From positions 3,100,001 to 3,164,000 of the forward strand of contig OX387184.1 in assembly GCA_947561395.2 (NCBI GenBank): a DNA stretch of 64,000 nucleotides, read 5' to 3'. Below are positions 37,493-50,000 of the stretch, in pieces (position 1 is the first letter of the stretch; each line of letters begins with the position of its first letter). The notes beneath the pieces were generated by a model, which searched no databases, was not told the DNA's origin, and was given only the letters and a program-made list of their open reading frames with translations. The DNA comes from Buxus sempervirens (taxonomy: Eukaryota > Streptophyta > Magnoliopsida > Buxales > Buxaceae). The position numbers and the translations under genes are program-made.

Positions 37493-39951
37493 TTCGTCAA
37501 TTTTTTTGGGTTTAAGTTTGGCAAGATATTGCTGCCGGTAGTTCTCTTCCCTTCTATGATTTATGGCATATTTATTGTTTCTCTCTTTTATTGTAAAGTA
37601 AATTGTGGCATACCTTTCAATCAAAAGAAAGATAAATGTTATACCACCATTTGTTTGAAGGATAATGTTTTCCTGGAGATATTGCATTTTATATGCTTCA
37701 TTTTTTTTTTCGTACTGCCTGCTGTGATTTATAATTTACATGTTTGGTGGTTCAGAAATAGCTTCTTTAGAATCTAAGTTCAATTCCAAAAAAGAGAACT
37801 GTTTTAAAAATATTACTAAAACTAATCATAATTTAAATTAACAAATTACAATTAATCTTACCAAACTATGACATTATAACATGAACTTTATTGCTGAGCA
37901 TGGAATATGAAATTGTAAATTTAACTTGATAACTCATATTAAACACAACAAGACAAACGTAATTCACAAGGATATGTACAAATAAATTTTTCACAGGCTT
38001 TAGCACGCTATCATACAATCAAACGAGTGTAAAGTTTATAGAATTAACAATCCTTACAATACAGGTACCCATTATAGTTGTTACTCAAATCTATCCAGTC
38101 ATATTTCTTCCTATCCTTCTTCTTGTCTTTCAAACGTGTATTTCAACACAATGTAATGAAATTATTAGAAAAAAAGAATGAACATCAGGAAGTTCAAGAA
38201 CCGATCGAGTGAAACACATGATCGCAGTTTGAAAATAAAAGGGTGAAAAACCATTCACAGACATGGTGTTTGGGTAGCTTACATACAGAAATGGCAAGGA
38301 ACCCTGGGTAGCCTTTCCTTAAATATTAACTTTGAAAATAAAAAGGGTGAAAAACCACTCACAGACGCACAAAGACACAAGTATGTGTAATCGTAGAGTT
38401 TACTCTAAATTTGCCTGTGACATCGAAGTCGTGATGGAAATAGTAGAGAAACCAATTGCAGGTTACGAACCCCGAGAGTTCTTACACGAAAAAGGGGGAG
38501 AAAAAGTTGATGACGGGGGGTTACCTCAAGTTACCAGAGTGGGACATTACGTACTCGATGTCTCAAAAAGCGTTAAAGATCTCCTCGGATCTACAACTAA
38601 ATCTTTATATATCTATCTATTCTAATAGGTAAAGAGCCATAATCCATGGCCCTCTTTCACTCTCTCTTCAACATGTTTAAGTCATGTGTGTAAGACGCAG
38701 AAAGGCTCAGTTGCCAGGAATAACATTAGGGTTATCTCAAAGGTATAAAGCATGAAAAGAAGTCAAACCAAATAAAGGAAGCGCATCCACTTAAAATCTT
38801 GTTGAATGTGACTTCCGCAAGTTACAAAGCTGTACAGAAATTCATAACTGGGTTGCAGCTGATAGACGTAGGAAAGATGAACACTGATGTCACTCTTGCA
38901 TTTTACTTCACCATTTTGTATATTGAAAAATTTACACCTAACTCTCTTATGGTTTCTTACAACTATATACACCTCCACCTCCTATAAGGTTCTTGAATGA
39001 GACTTACCTACCTTCTCACTAGTTTATTGTCTACTTCATATTCCTCCCTTTTTTTTTTTAATAAATGTATTAAAATTTGAATATGTTCTGGCATCTTTAA
39101 CTTTCTTCAAATACAAAAAAGTGTAAGATTTTGAGATTTTTTAACTTTAAAAGTCTTAAAATCAATGAAAAGTCATGGATGATTTCATTATTTAAAATCT
39201 CCCTAGGGGTTAGTACATTTGAAGAGAGAGACTGTTTCCTATGGTGCTATTCAATGGTCCTAGTGTGGATCAGATTGATGGATGCCCCATTTCAGTAGGT
39301 AGCCCTGACCGATGTTTTCATTGAAACGAATGGAAAATCTTTAGCCACATGGAAACAAATGGAAAATCTTTAGCCATTGCCCAGTGATAACAAGCGACAT
39401 TATCGATGTAGGTGGGTTCGGACTTCGAAATATATACTCTTTTGCGTACGTAACGGCCGCATATTCTCACTCCAAAATCAGCGAATCCAAAATCCAAAAT
39501 AATTTCCGTTGCCTTTAAAATACTCTACTCAAAGGCCAAAGCTCTACGCTCGTGTCGGCAGCTTCAACCCCTACAAGTTACAACCATTTTTTTTTTTTTT
39601 TTTGAAGGCAACCCCTACAGCCATGTGGTCCATGCATCGTTGTCAGATGAAGTTATTGCTTAAAACATGCGTGGAAGCAGCCAAAACAGCTCTGGCAACA
39701 GCAATTAAGGAGAATCATCAAGGGATGATGTGGAAGCGCTCACAACTTTTCGAAGAGGACACGTATAAATCCAACGGACGATACATTAAACGTACAGAGT
39801 GTGCTACTGGTGAAACCACCGGTTCACATCCTACCGGTTCAATTGCGAAACGAGGGGGAAAAAAAACGACAAAAGGAGAAAAACACAGATAGGTTTTTGC
39901 CATCTAATCCGAACTCAACGTGGCTGCAATCAGATCAGCTCGCCGGCGATT
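37493..39951. other. Intergenic between TRM6 and the WUS gene
   Basis: No gene recognised. A direct repeat around AAAAGGGTGAAAAACCA(T/C)TCACAGAC occurs near 38238-38262 and 38340-38364. A poly-T tract lies at 39586-39603. The frames at 38332-38625 and 39509-39892 have no family pattern. The last few hundred bases should include the WUS 3' UTR. Confidence 0.4.
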
Positions 39952-41475
39952 TCATGCAGAATCCGACCGCCTTCCGCTGTAGGAGCTGAGAGTTAGCTCG
40001 AGCGATGTAGAAGAGTTGTTGCCATTATCGTGTTCATCAGGTGTATACCAGAAGGGGTAGTACCCCTCAGTCTGCGGCGCATCAACGGTACAATATTCTG
40101 CAATATCTTCGCCATGCATTGGAAAGAGGGGAAGGGTTTCGATCTCCGGAGCTTCAGCTTCGAAGGTCTCAACGGACTTTCTCTTGTCGAAAACGGTATG
40201 TGGTGATAAATAAGAATCCAAGCCAACCCGTCCAAGATTGTTGCTAACACTAACAGACCCAGCAGCACCAGACGTTATCGAACAGTCCTGATCAGTTTAA
40301 ATGAAATAAAAAATCATCAGGAAAGAAATGACAGAAAAATATAGAGATACTGATTGTTAGGGATGAATGAGAACGGTTGAAGAAAATAAATATGTTTGGG
40401 TTAGAGAGAGAGAGTGGTTAAAGTGTTTATTTATATGCTACGTGATATGGTTTTCGACAATTAAATGTGACAATCAGAACATAAGGATATAGAGAAGTTC
40501 CTTTCACACATGGGCTATTTCCCTTTGAGATGTCTTGCAAGGAGAAGAAGAAGGAAAATACGCTTAATAGTTTATGTTTGGGAGACCAGATGAATTTGCT
40601 CCTAGGAGTTAGTTTCCATGAACATTAGAGACAGATAGAAGAGTGTGTGTTTCTTCTTTGATTTTATCTAGAGTAGGTTTTAGCGTATCTTTGTATGCAC
40701 AAAAACAAGCATTGTTTACACAATTACACCAATTTACACACATGGCTGTGGTTTCCACGTTGGATTCTACCTCTCCTATTGATGTGAAATATAATCAGAG
40801 ATAACTAGAACATCATAGAAATTAATAAGCTAGAACCAAACATTTACGGTTATATACAGTGTTTTTATGCATGTTTACCCTGAAACTCTTCTCCATGAGT
40901 ACAGATCCATATCCAATGCTTCCCGTCTTCCCAACAGCAAGTACACCAGGTGGAGGATGAGAAGACACGCCTGAAAATAGCAACATCCGACAAGTAAAAT
41001 AATAAAATTATGACAGAAAAAGGAAAAGCAAAGACAGAGAGGAATATTAAAGGTCTTGGGTAATTTATGATACTTTACCGGGATTGATGTTAGTGTACTT
41101 GTTGTAAGTGGAATCCTCGGGCTTCCAGCCACTGTTTCCGGCGCCTCCTCTTTGTTGCATGGCCATATCAACTGTGAATCTCTTCTTTTGCCTCTCGCGA
41201 GCTTTATGGTTCTGAAACCAATAAAAGACGTTCTTCCCTTCGATCTTGCCGTACTGTCTCAACCTAGCTGAGATCCTCTGTATCTGCTCTGCAGTGGGAG
41301 ACCTTACGCCATTGTTGTAGTAAAGGTCTTTCAGTATTCTTATCTGATCGGTTGTGGGCGTCCACCTAGTACTACTTTGTCTGCAAAGAAAACTGCTCTT
41401 ACTATTACTGCTGCTCCCGCTGTCCTCATTTTGTTCTTGGTTTTGCTGCTGTATGTGTTGTCCTTGAGGTTCCAT
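39952..41475 (-). CDS. WUS: WUSCHEL homeobox transcription factor
   Basis: WUS maintains stem cells in shoot and floral meristems and acts mainly as a transcriptional repressor. Exons are 41079-41475, 40879-40970 and 39952-40287 (GT-AG, in phase), giving 274 residues; Arabidopsis WUS has 292 and also two introns. The enlarged WOX homeodomain spans about residues 35-100, with [17 protein letters not shown] and the recognition helix [18 protein letters not shown]. The middle has [16 protein letters not shown], like the WUS GSMEQDCSM block. The WUS-box TLPLFPMH is at 214-221, followed by GED as in WUS itself rather than WOX4 or WOX5. An EAR-like SLELTL is at 258-263. Eleven residues follow the EAR motif, whereas many WUS proteins end almost at once. 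The ATG at 41473-41475 starts MEPQGQ, as in other WUS proteins. Confidence 0.94.
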
Positions 41476-41522
41476 GGGAGAACGCAAAGAAGCACAGAAA
41501 CAAAAGGAAGGGAAGGGAGCAC

Positions 41523-41907
41523 AGAGAGAGAGAGAGAGAGAGAGATAATATGGTCAATGGTGTGCATGAAATGGTGAGAAGTTGAGGGAAGTTATAAGAG
41601 GAGTTGAGAGGGGCACATGTGAGTGTTAAAGACAGGAGATCAGAGAGATATCTGGGAGAGAAGGACTGAAGTTGACAGAGAGTGGTTTGTAAATGGGAAG
41701 GGACAAAAGAGGGGATAGAAAGTTAGGGTTTCAGAGGAATTGCTTGAGTGAAAAGGCATGACGATATGATTAAGTGTAGAGAGAGAGAGAGTTGTATAAC
41801 AAGGTATGGTATGATACATGACACATAAGAAAGAAAGAAAGAATAGCTCCTGATTGAATGAATGAATGGGAAAAAAATAGAGGGAGAGAGAGAGAGAGGG
41901 AGGAAAG
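41523..41907. repeat. GA-rich tracts in the WUS 5' flank
   Basis: (GA)n runs lie at about 41523-41545, 41781-41792 and 41882-41900. They are within 50-430 bases upstream of the WUS start codon, so the first may be in the 5' UTR. GA/CT tracts can bind BBR/BPC-type GAGA factors in plants; a role here is inference. Confidence 0.6.
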
Positions 41908-41909
41908 AT

Positions 41910-43248
41910 GGTTTATTGTTCTTTTGCTTTCTTCTTATAAGTCCCCCGGCCCATTAAAAAAAAACAAGTCTTCATATTTGTCTTTTTCCTCCTACTGAAG
42001 AGTATTTAACCAACCTTTTCACGTTATGTCATTAATGGTATGTGGGTGTGGATTATGAATTAATCACAACTCACAAGCAAATATTCCCTTCCCGTGCCTT
42101 CGAATGAATTTATTTTAAAGCCAGCAATAAATTGCCACCTCAGAATTAGGTAATGCCGAGGTGGCTTCTGCTGATTGCCTTCTTGGACTCTTTTCCCACA
42201 CCTGATTTGATTGTGCGGGATTCCATGCATTAATCCAGGGTGCACCTCCAGAATTACTACGAGGTTATGAATTCTCGAGCCGAATCATCAGCACCTCATT
42301 ATTTTTTGCAATTTCAGTTCCTAGCTCCAGGGTCTCCATGAACACATGACTCTCTAGTTATGTTCTACATTTCGTTTGATGGTCTTTTTGTGGTTTTGAA
42401 CCATAAGGTGGCAACCACCATGTTTTGAGCTTTAAGATATCTTATACTTTATATCTTGCCATTCTAACAAGGAAGACCCGAGGGGTTCGATATTTCCAGT
42501 CATGTGCATGAGCTTGGGGGAGACAACGGTCAAATTAATACTATGGTAACGATGTACATTCACTTTACAATTATATTAATAATTATGTTTTCTGAACTGT
42601 ATTTGACTAATTAATTATGTTCCCAATTAATCCAGCAAAAATAGTGGAAAGTTTTTTTTATGCCTTCAGTCTTCTTCAGCACCAAAGCAAGGATATGTGA
42701 TAGTTTGAATTCCCACCGTGATTTCAAACTCACAAAGATTGAATCCCTTAAGACAGAATGATTCTGCTGCGTCAGAAGTCTGCTCCAAGAGCTCAAATAA
42801 GAGATCGAATAGAATTAAGAGAGGAAAAGTTTCAAATGCCTAAACCTCTCTTATCCCATGAAATAATCGAGGACGATTCAGAGAGAGAGAGAGAGATAGA
42901 AACAGAAAGACAGACGAACCAGAGACCAAACAAAAATAAAGAGACAGAAAAGAATTCAGAGAGAAAATTTAGAGGGAGAGAGATTAGCGTACAGAGAGAG
43001 CAATTAATCCATCTAAAATGCACTCAAAATCCTCTCAAGGTTTCGCACAAAGAAAGAGAAGCAATACAAGACATGTTAAGAAGCAAAAATGCAAAATATT
43101 TACGTTAAGCCAACCTTTTTCTCTCCTTCAAAGGGCTAAAAGCTTTAATTTGTTGTCGGCGGAATGCTAAAAAGCAAAACTATCCAGCATCCATTTGTTC
43201 TCTTGTAGTTATTTAACAGATTTTCTGATTTATTTATTTTTTGAAATC
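41910..43248. other. Distal WUS upstream region, no gene seen
   Basis: AT-rich. The 116-codon frame at 42758-43108 is driven by a GA-rich tract (42875-42985) and has only low-complexity charged composition; it is rejected. Confidence 0.4.
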
Positions 43249-43776
43249 ATTTTTTTTGGGGCTTTTTATTGTGGATAATCAAATAATCATCTAAATATTT
43301 TTTTTTTTATTTTTTGAAATAGTACTGATCCAATCTGTGGACATGATTGTTCTTGTAAACCCATTTGATAGTTTTACATTTTACCCATATAAATTGTCAG
43401 TTTATTTTCCTCTTATTTGCGATGTGTTAAGGAATATTTTAAATATATAAAGTTTACCCTAGCTTATTATCAGTTTGAGCTTTTAGTAGGAACTGTGTTC
43501 TACATGTTATTAAAATCGTTTTTTTTTTGTGGCTTTTTTATTGTGGATAATCAAAATAATCATCTAAACACTTTTTATTTTTATTTTTTGAAATGGTACT
43601 CATCCAATCTGTGGACATGATTGTTCTTGAAACCCATTTGATAGTTTTACATTTTACCCATATAAATATTGTCAGTTTATTTACCTATTATTTGCAATGT
43701 GTTAAGGAATATATTAAATATATAAAGTTTACCCTTACTATTAGCTTGAGCTTTTAGTAGGAACGGTGTTCTACAT
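43249..43776. repeat. Tandem duplication of about 260 bp
   Basis: Copy 1 is about 43249-43506 and copy 2 about 43519-43776. They share TTATTGTGGATAATCAAA, CCAATCTGTGGACATGATTG, ATTTGATAGTTTTACATTTT and GAGCTTTTAGTAGGAAC in the same order, with scattered changes. No coding content. Confidence 0.88.
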
Positions 43777-44828
43777 GGTATTTGAGTCTTAGGCAAACGC
43801 CACTTTCTAGTTCAAACCTCCACCCCACCCATTAAGAAAAAATATTTCACATTTGGGGCTTTCCAAAAAATGGGTTTGAGTCCGAGTCCGACCCACATGA
43901 GGGGTAGTAATGGTGTTCTACGATTACACTGCGTATATCCATTTTAGCATGACTTCACAACAATATTTCTGCATTATGTGGTCTCTCCCCTAACAACAAT
44001 GTTAATCAAACAGACTAATAATATTGAGGATCTGTACACACCCTTACTACACTTTTCAGGAAATAGAAAGATTATGTGTGCTGGTTAATTTCACTTAATT
44101 AGATATCAAAACTTGAAAGTTGTAGGATAAATATCTCAATAATAAATTACCAAAAAATTCACAGAATTTCGCCATGCATTCATCCTGTGACTTTCATTCC
44201 CCAACTCTCTTCATCCTTCACCGTATCAGTGATCTTTCCGCCACTCCCTTCTCTCTCTTTGTTTTTGGGTATCTCTCTCTCAGTTTCAAGTTCAACTTTT
44301 CAGACTGCGTAATTTTTCTTGATATTGACATTACCATCATGAGATTTGGCTTTCATTATCATGCATTTGCATTCATGCCGGCTGATCTCTCTCTCTCTCT
44401 CCCTCTGGGTTATAGGGTTTCTTCCATCGCAGTCACAGTCGTCTCTTTGAACTTGGACTTTGAATAACCAGTGAAGGCTGAAGCTAGCTAAATCTGCTCT
44501 CATATCCAATCCTGAGCAGCTTACCTCATAAGGAGAGCCCTAGAGCGCAGTCGCAGTATTACAACTCCTTGTCTTTCGGGTAATCATCTAGTGATGTTTT
44601 TCTTCAGTTCTCAAAAAGATGCATCAAGATACTTGGAAGATATTTCTCTCTCATACTAGCATACCAATTAGCCCTTCATCTTCTTTCTTTCTTTCCTGTT
44701 TACTTAATAACAGGAAGGGACCACCACTTCATTTAGAGGAAATCCGAGCTCACAAGCTTCTCTGACCTTGGAATTTTTTGTGGGTTTCCTGCAATTGAGC
44801 CGCATATTAAATGCGGGGAGGTAGAGGT

Positions 44829-44865
<37 letters not shown>

Positions 44866-45383
44866 TTGAGATCTTAATTTATCCAGATGTTATGTCCTAG
44901 CTAGTTACCTTAGGGTGGGCCCCAAGTTCCGACGAAACTAGTTTTCGTATTATAGAATCCGTGTATAGATGGATAAAGTATCAAAAAAATAAATAAATGC
45001 ACTCAGCTTTAGATTCTTCTTATCTACAATCTTTTATTATATATATATATTTTATATTTTTATTTATTTTTTTTCTGGCAGAGAAACCAAATCTAGGTGT
45101 CAATAGGAATCTTCTACTACATTCCTTACTACCAAGGGATAGAAGGATTTACCCGTCAGTTTGGGCTAAGGGATGATGGCAGTAAAGCGTAGTAGATTGT
45201 TTTCATTCATCGAGGAACCAGTTTAAATTTGAATTTTGTTGAAGGATACAGAACAAGCTGGCCAAGTCTACCTGAGCTTTTTCTTTCCGTACGAGTCTTT
45301 TTTATTCTAATCCGTGTAGAAATCGTTTGTGATGTCTCCAGCAATTCGTGGAACCAGTGATTTGTTTCTCTAATCACCAGATA
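43777..45383. other. Intergenic with CT-rich stretch and (TA)n tract
   Basis: No gene recognised. Pyrimidine-rich sequence at 44200-44410 looks like a plant 5' UTR but leads to no supported coding sequence. A (TA)n microsatellite spans 44834-44862. The frame at 44174-44467 has no family pattern. Confidence 0.35.
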
Positions 45384-45989
45384 TCCTTATGAATTGACCA
45401 AACTAATCACAGTAAAAACGGGTCACCATTACATGATATCTCATATCAAATGCATCCTACGTTTACAAGGATGTTGACCCATCTAGTATATATCCTCAAA
45501 TCCTATTTGGCGAGACATACAATTATTTTGAAACTTGATTTGAATCAAGTTTTTTATTTCTTGTCCGCTTACGTACTACGGATTTGTCTTTGATGAGATA
45601 TTTTTTAGCAAATTCATGTTTTTTATTAGTGTAAGATGTATGATTTTTTAAATATGATATCCCACTCGTGTTTCCACCTTTTATAAATGCTTTATTTGGA
45701 ACTCACATAGAAAAACACTAACCGTTACAGGTGCTTAACGGGGGCCGGCCCGTTTAGGGTGTGCCTAGCGGGTCGCGCGCCTTGCGGCCCTTGGGCAAAG
45801 TGGGTCACGTGCCTATCGGGCCGCGGCCCACCCAGCCCATTAGCCAAAACCCCCAGCACAGTGGACCTGTCGGGGTGGCTGGGTAGTTTTTTGTAAAAAA
45901 AAAAAAGAAAAAAAAAGGGAAAATTGTAAAAAACCATAAAAAAATTCTGAAAAATATGTTTACTTACCTCTTAAACCGTGCTGAGATGA

Positions 45990-46071
45990 GGAGTTGCAAA
46001 AGTATTACTTGCGTCGATTACTGCTTGGTTGTTCAAACAGTAATCGAGGCAAGTAACACTTTTGCAACTCC
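45990..46071. repeat. Strong hairpin, 34-bp arms
   Basis: Arms 45990-46023 and 46038-46071 pair at 32 of 34 positions, with a 14-nt loop. The left arm starts GGAGTTGCAAAAGT. The structure resembles a small inverted-repeat transposon or an RNA foldback. It matches no microRNA that was recalled. Confidence 0.8.
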
Positions 46072-46182
46072 TATGTAGACGTAAAACGGCTTGTTCAGTG
46101 ATTTGCTAATGTTCGGGTTCAAGGAGCACAGTGACTCAACGAAGAAAATAAAAGAAACAAAAATTTTTTTTTTAACTTTCTC

Positions 46183-46294
46183 AGAGTCATGTTAAAAGTT
46201 TGGCCAATGGTCGACCTAGGGACGACCCCCCCACCCCCATATGAGCACTCTGCCGAGTCTACCGGCCATTGACCAAAACTTTAAACAAGACTCT
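46183..46294. repeat. Second inverted repeat, about 33-bp arms
   Basis: The left arm begins AGAGTCATGTTAAAAGTTT at 46183 and the right arm ends CTTTAAACAAGACTCT at 46294. They pair at about 29 of 33 positions around a 45-base centre containing a C-rich run. It is possibly a MITE. Confidence 0.7.
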
Positions 46295-46688
46295 AATAAA
46301 GTAAAAAAGAGAAGAGAAGATGTCCTTATGTATTGACCAAACTAATCACAATAAAAACGGGTCACCATTGCATGATGTCTCATATCAAATGCACCCTACA
46401 TTCACAAGGATGTTGACCCATCTAGTATATATCCTCAAATCCTATTTGGCAAGACATACAAGTATTTTGAAACTTGATTCAAATCAAGTTTTTTTTCTCT
46501 TGTCCGCTTATGTACTAAGGATTTGTCTTTGATGAGATCTTTCTTAGCAAATTCATGTTTTTTATAAGTGTATGATGTATGCATTTTTAAATATGATAAT
46601 ATTAATTGAAAAAGAATATTCATATCCCACTCATGTTTTCGCTTTTTGTAAATGCTTTATTTGGAAGTCACTTGGAAAAACACCAACC

Positions 46689-47098
46689 ATGAAACACTTC
46701 ACATGAAAGCTTGGAATTCACTTAAAAAAACACTTCACATGAAAGCCTTCCACCCCGACAAGAAGCTATAATTCATCTATAAATTGCAGAAGATCTTTTT
46801 ATGGAAAGCATCAAAGTAAGAACCATGTTTTTCCTCTTTTTCATTTATAACCGAAAGAAATAAAAACAAATATAGGAGTTGAATGATCTTAGAGTGCACC
46901 TACTGACAAGAAGCATAGACATTTTTGCAATCTCCCAAAAAAAAAAAAACAGTCCTCTAGTCGCCTTCCATTAAGTTGCAATATACATCTCTCCCCTCCC
47001 CCTCCTAATATATTTTAGGATTTTAATATTCCTTCTCCTTAAATTAACACTTCTTAACTAGCTAATAGTTTTCTTCAAGGCATGAACGAGCGTCATGG
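46689..47098. other. 3' flank of the EF-hand gene
   Basis: No gene seen. It includes a near-repeat of GAAAGC(T)T...CACTTCACATGAAAG at 46700-46745. The right part probably holds the EF-hand 3' UTR. Confidence 0.35.
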
Positions 47099-50000
47099 CT
47101 AGGACGAAGAAGATGACGGGAAGAGAGCGGATGAAGAAGCAAGAGGCTCGTGTACAACTGAGTTGGAAGAAACCGAGATGGGATTACCCTCTAACTGCAA
47201 CATAACACTCCCAAGTATCTCTGTCAACATCTTCCTGAATTCCTCCTCTCTAACGCCCTTGCCGTCATCCGCATCCATCATCTTCAACACCTGCGTCACC
47301 ACCTTGTCCATCTGTTCAATGAAACACACTTTGTCATATTCCTTCGAATTAAACAAGAAATCACCCACAAATTTTCTGCATTCTTCCGTGGGCCAGCTGC
47401 TTAACTTTTTTGGGCCCTTTGACATGGGCTATGGGATAGATTTAAAGTTTGTTGTATAAACTAGCCTGTCCCATGAATTCGTCTGTGCGCATTGCAATTC
47501 ATCAGCCTAAACCCCTACCCTGCACCATAAAATGGCGCGTGGTTCTGAGAATCCTCAGGTAGGATTAGAGTGTAGGAAAGATGTGGTTCTGAGAATCCTC
47601 AGGCTAATTAATTATGAAACAATCGAACCTTTTCGCAATTAACCACAAAGCGTTGCGATTATCAAAATTATACATAAAAATGGAGTACCTGACCAATTGC
47701 GCCGTAGGGAGGCAAACCAGCTGCTGGGGCGATTGCGTCCAGAGCGATGCGCAAATATTCTTTCGACACTTTCCCGTTGCTATCTTTTTGTAGGCTTTTC
47801 ATAGCTGCATCCAACGACTGAAAATCAACCAAGAAAATGAGCATAATCATTATATTATACCTCTAAAAATTGGACCAGAAACAATTTAGCCCTGTCTGTC
47901 CCGGATTAAAAAGAGGTCCCTAAAGAACAATTGATGCAAGGCAACGTGATACAAACAATTGCAAATGCCCTACCCCGACTAGCTGGGAAGCCTGGGACAA
48001 TCAACATGAATCCTGTTATCCCAATTAGTTGCAAGGAAACAAAATGACGCACAGAAAAAATTTAATGAAATGAACCTGTCTGATTAAACAAAGAAATTCG
48101 AAAGAAGACCTGAAAGAAATTAGAGATATAAGCAACTTAAGTAGGATACCCTACCAACCTTGTCTAATTCAAACTTGTTGGATAACAACTTCTTGATGCT
48201 ATTCCCGTCAAAGGTGTTCTCAGTGTGCGCAACGATAACCGGTTGTTCTTTGAGACGTTGAGCGATCCTCTCCGCAACCCTCTTGAATTCTTCCAAGAAG
48301 GTTTCCTGAGAGACGGGTCGCTCCTCACCACCGACGGCACAGCCTTGCAGAATCGGTTCTACAATGTTGCTCCTCACCTGAACCCAATAAAAAATTATAA
48401 GGGGAAAAATACAGAAACAAGCAAACATGATTACTGTAAGTATGCAATTATCTTCAGCTTTGCTGCAGAAATGGCCAGCAAAACACGAACACATCAATAA
48501 AATTACCCAAGCATCTGATGAAGGTGGCATCCCTTGATCGACCGTAAGATGCTCCAGTGCTTTGGTAATGTGGTCGTGGACAGAGCCGTCTGTTAATTCC
48601 AGCTGCGTAAATATTTGAATCATCTCCGTTTCAAACGCTGGACCGTTGATGAACTCTAGAAGGTCTTCACCATCGATCCGGAGAATCACAATGGGGTCAC
48701 GCTTTAACCCGGCCGCCATGCCTAAGAGAATATCAGAGAGCACCACTTTGAACTCGGTTTTGTTCACTTTTTCTTGTTTGCCATGTGTGAATTCGTTCAA
48801 TACCTTCGAGACATCAACAAGCACGCAGAACCATCAGCATTCTTCACGTTAATTTTATTTCTACTTCTCAAACCCATGATTATTTCCCCTTCTAGTACGA
48901 GTATCCCTAAACTTTTTCCTTTTATTTTCTTGTTAAACGAGTGTTGCACCTAAAAGCTTAACCTTATAGCTAAAGCCATAACTATGTATAGCAAAGGGCC
49001 CAGATATGATATCTAAGCAATCCCTACACAGGCTGCATGTGTGATTTTGCACACGGGGCCGCACATGTGACTTTGCACGGAAACATACACAGAAAGTATA
49101 AACTCAGGGCGTACACACACCTTGAATACAAATGAATGCCAATGCAAACTCACTCCAAAAGTTAAATACAATACCTCTCATTCTAATACCATGTTAAACA
49201 ACCGTTGCAACTAAAAGCTTAAGCATATAGGTGAAAGCGCAACTATATATATCAAAAGGCCCAGTATTATACCTAGACAATTTTCAAAATCCTCCGTCAC
49301 CATTTTTATTTTCTAACTCAAAATCAAAGGTACAACTGGTTTCTAACTTATGGGCCCAAATATTGCACGCATTCCTTGTCTGAACATTCTCTCCAACAAT
49401 GATACAATCCATAGCATCAGAAAGTGAGAAAAAAAAATGAAACAATCATTTATGGATAGCATTGGGTACGGAATATGCAGCCAAGATTTAGTAAGCAAAT
49501 TGTCTTTATAAAAGGCTCAAAACCCTTACCCTTTTATATGGTTTACATATACTGGTCTTCCTCTTATTAGTGTTTCTAAATGATTTGTCTCTTAGAATTC
49601 ACCTCTTCATGGTTTCAGGGGATACCGGATAGGCCTCAATTCTCACTCACTTTTACAATTAATATACAGGTGCACTTTTAGTTAAAAAAAAATTGGGTCA
49701 ATCAGTACTTAATCTAGTAATTGGGCAGGATAAATACATTTAATAGGCATCAGTTTCAGGTTTATAGGCCTGGTATATAATCGGGTTTGTTTCTCGGGCT
49801 CCATGTAAAATAGCCCATAAAATGGGTTATGATTTTTATCCCTATAGATAAAGTAATATAGTGATAAAGATAAATTTATTTCACATTAACTCGACAAATT
49901 AGGTACTTGCTAATTTACCCATCCATCCTTTTTACCTTAGTTTTCCTCATTTCTTCAACATTTTTTTTTAATTCTCCTAACTTCTAAGTTACATCTAATT

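Larger units (their letters stand above)
45384..46688. repeat. Direct duplication of about 340-366 bp flanking a 600-bp insert
   Basis: Copy 1 (45384-45722) and copy 2 (46323-46688) align end to end, sharing AAAAACGGGTCACCATT, AAGGATGTTGACCCATCTAG and TATATCCTCAAATCCTATTT. Both run to the AAAAACAC(T/C)AACC boundary. Copy 2 has about 27 extra bases near 46600. The intervening 45723-46322 is different: a GC-rich block (45725-45880, rich in GGGCC and GGCCC) followed by two hairpins. This could be an element flanked by duplicated host DNA, or a local segmental duplication. Confidence 0.82.

Noticed and set aside
37346-37777. 143-codon plus-strand open frame after TRM6
   Set aside because: Reads through the TRM6 3' flank and a tandem repeat; hydrophobic only because of T-rich sequence.
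38332-38625. 97-codon plus-strand open frame
   Set aside because: No family pattern, and its start lies in a direct repeat.
39509-39892. 127-codon plus-strand open frame
   Set aside because: Crosses a poly-T tract giving a run of Phe; lies in the WUS 3' flank.
42758-43108. 116-codon charged open frame
   Set aside because: Low-complexity Glu/Arg product of a GA-rich tract.
44174-44467. 97-codon frame and possible microRNA gene (TTGAGCCGC near 44800 recalls miR171)
   Set aside because: Only nine bases match and no complementary star arm was found; the frame has no domain.
45725-45937. GC-rich minus-strand frame (Pro/Gly/Arg-rich)
   Set aside because: Product of repeated GGGCC/GGCCC motifs in an inserted element.
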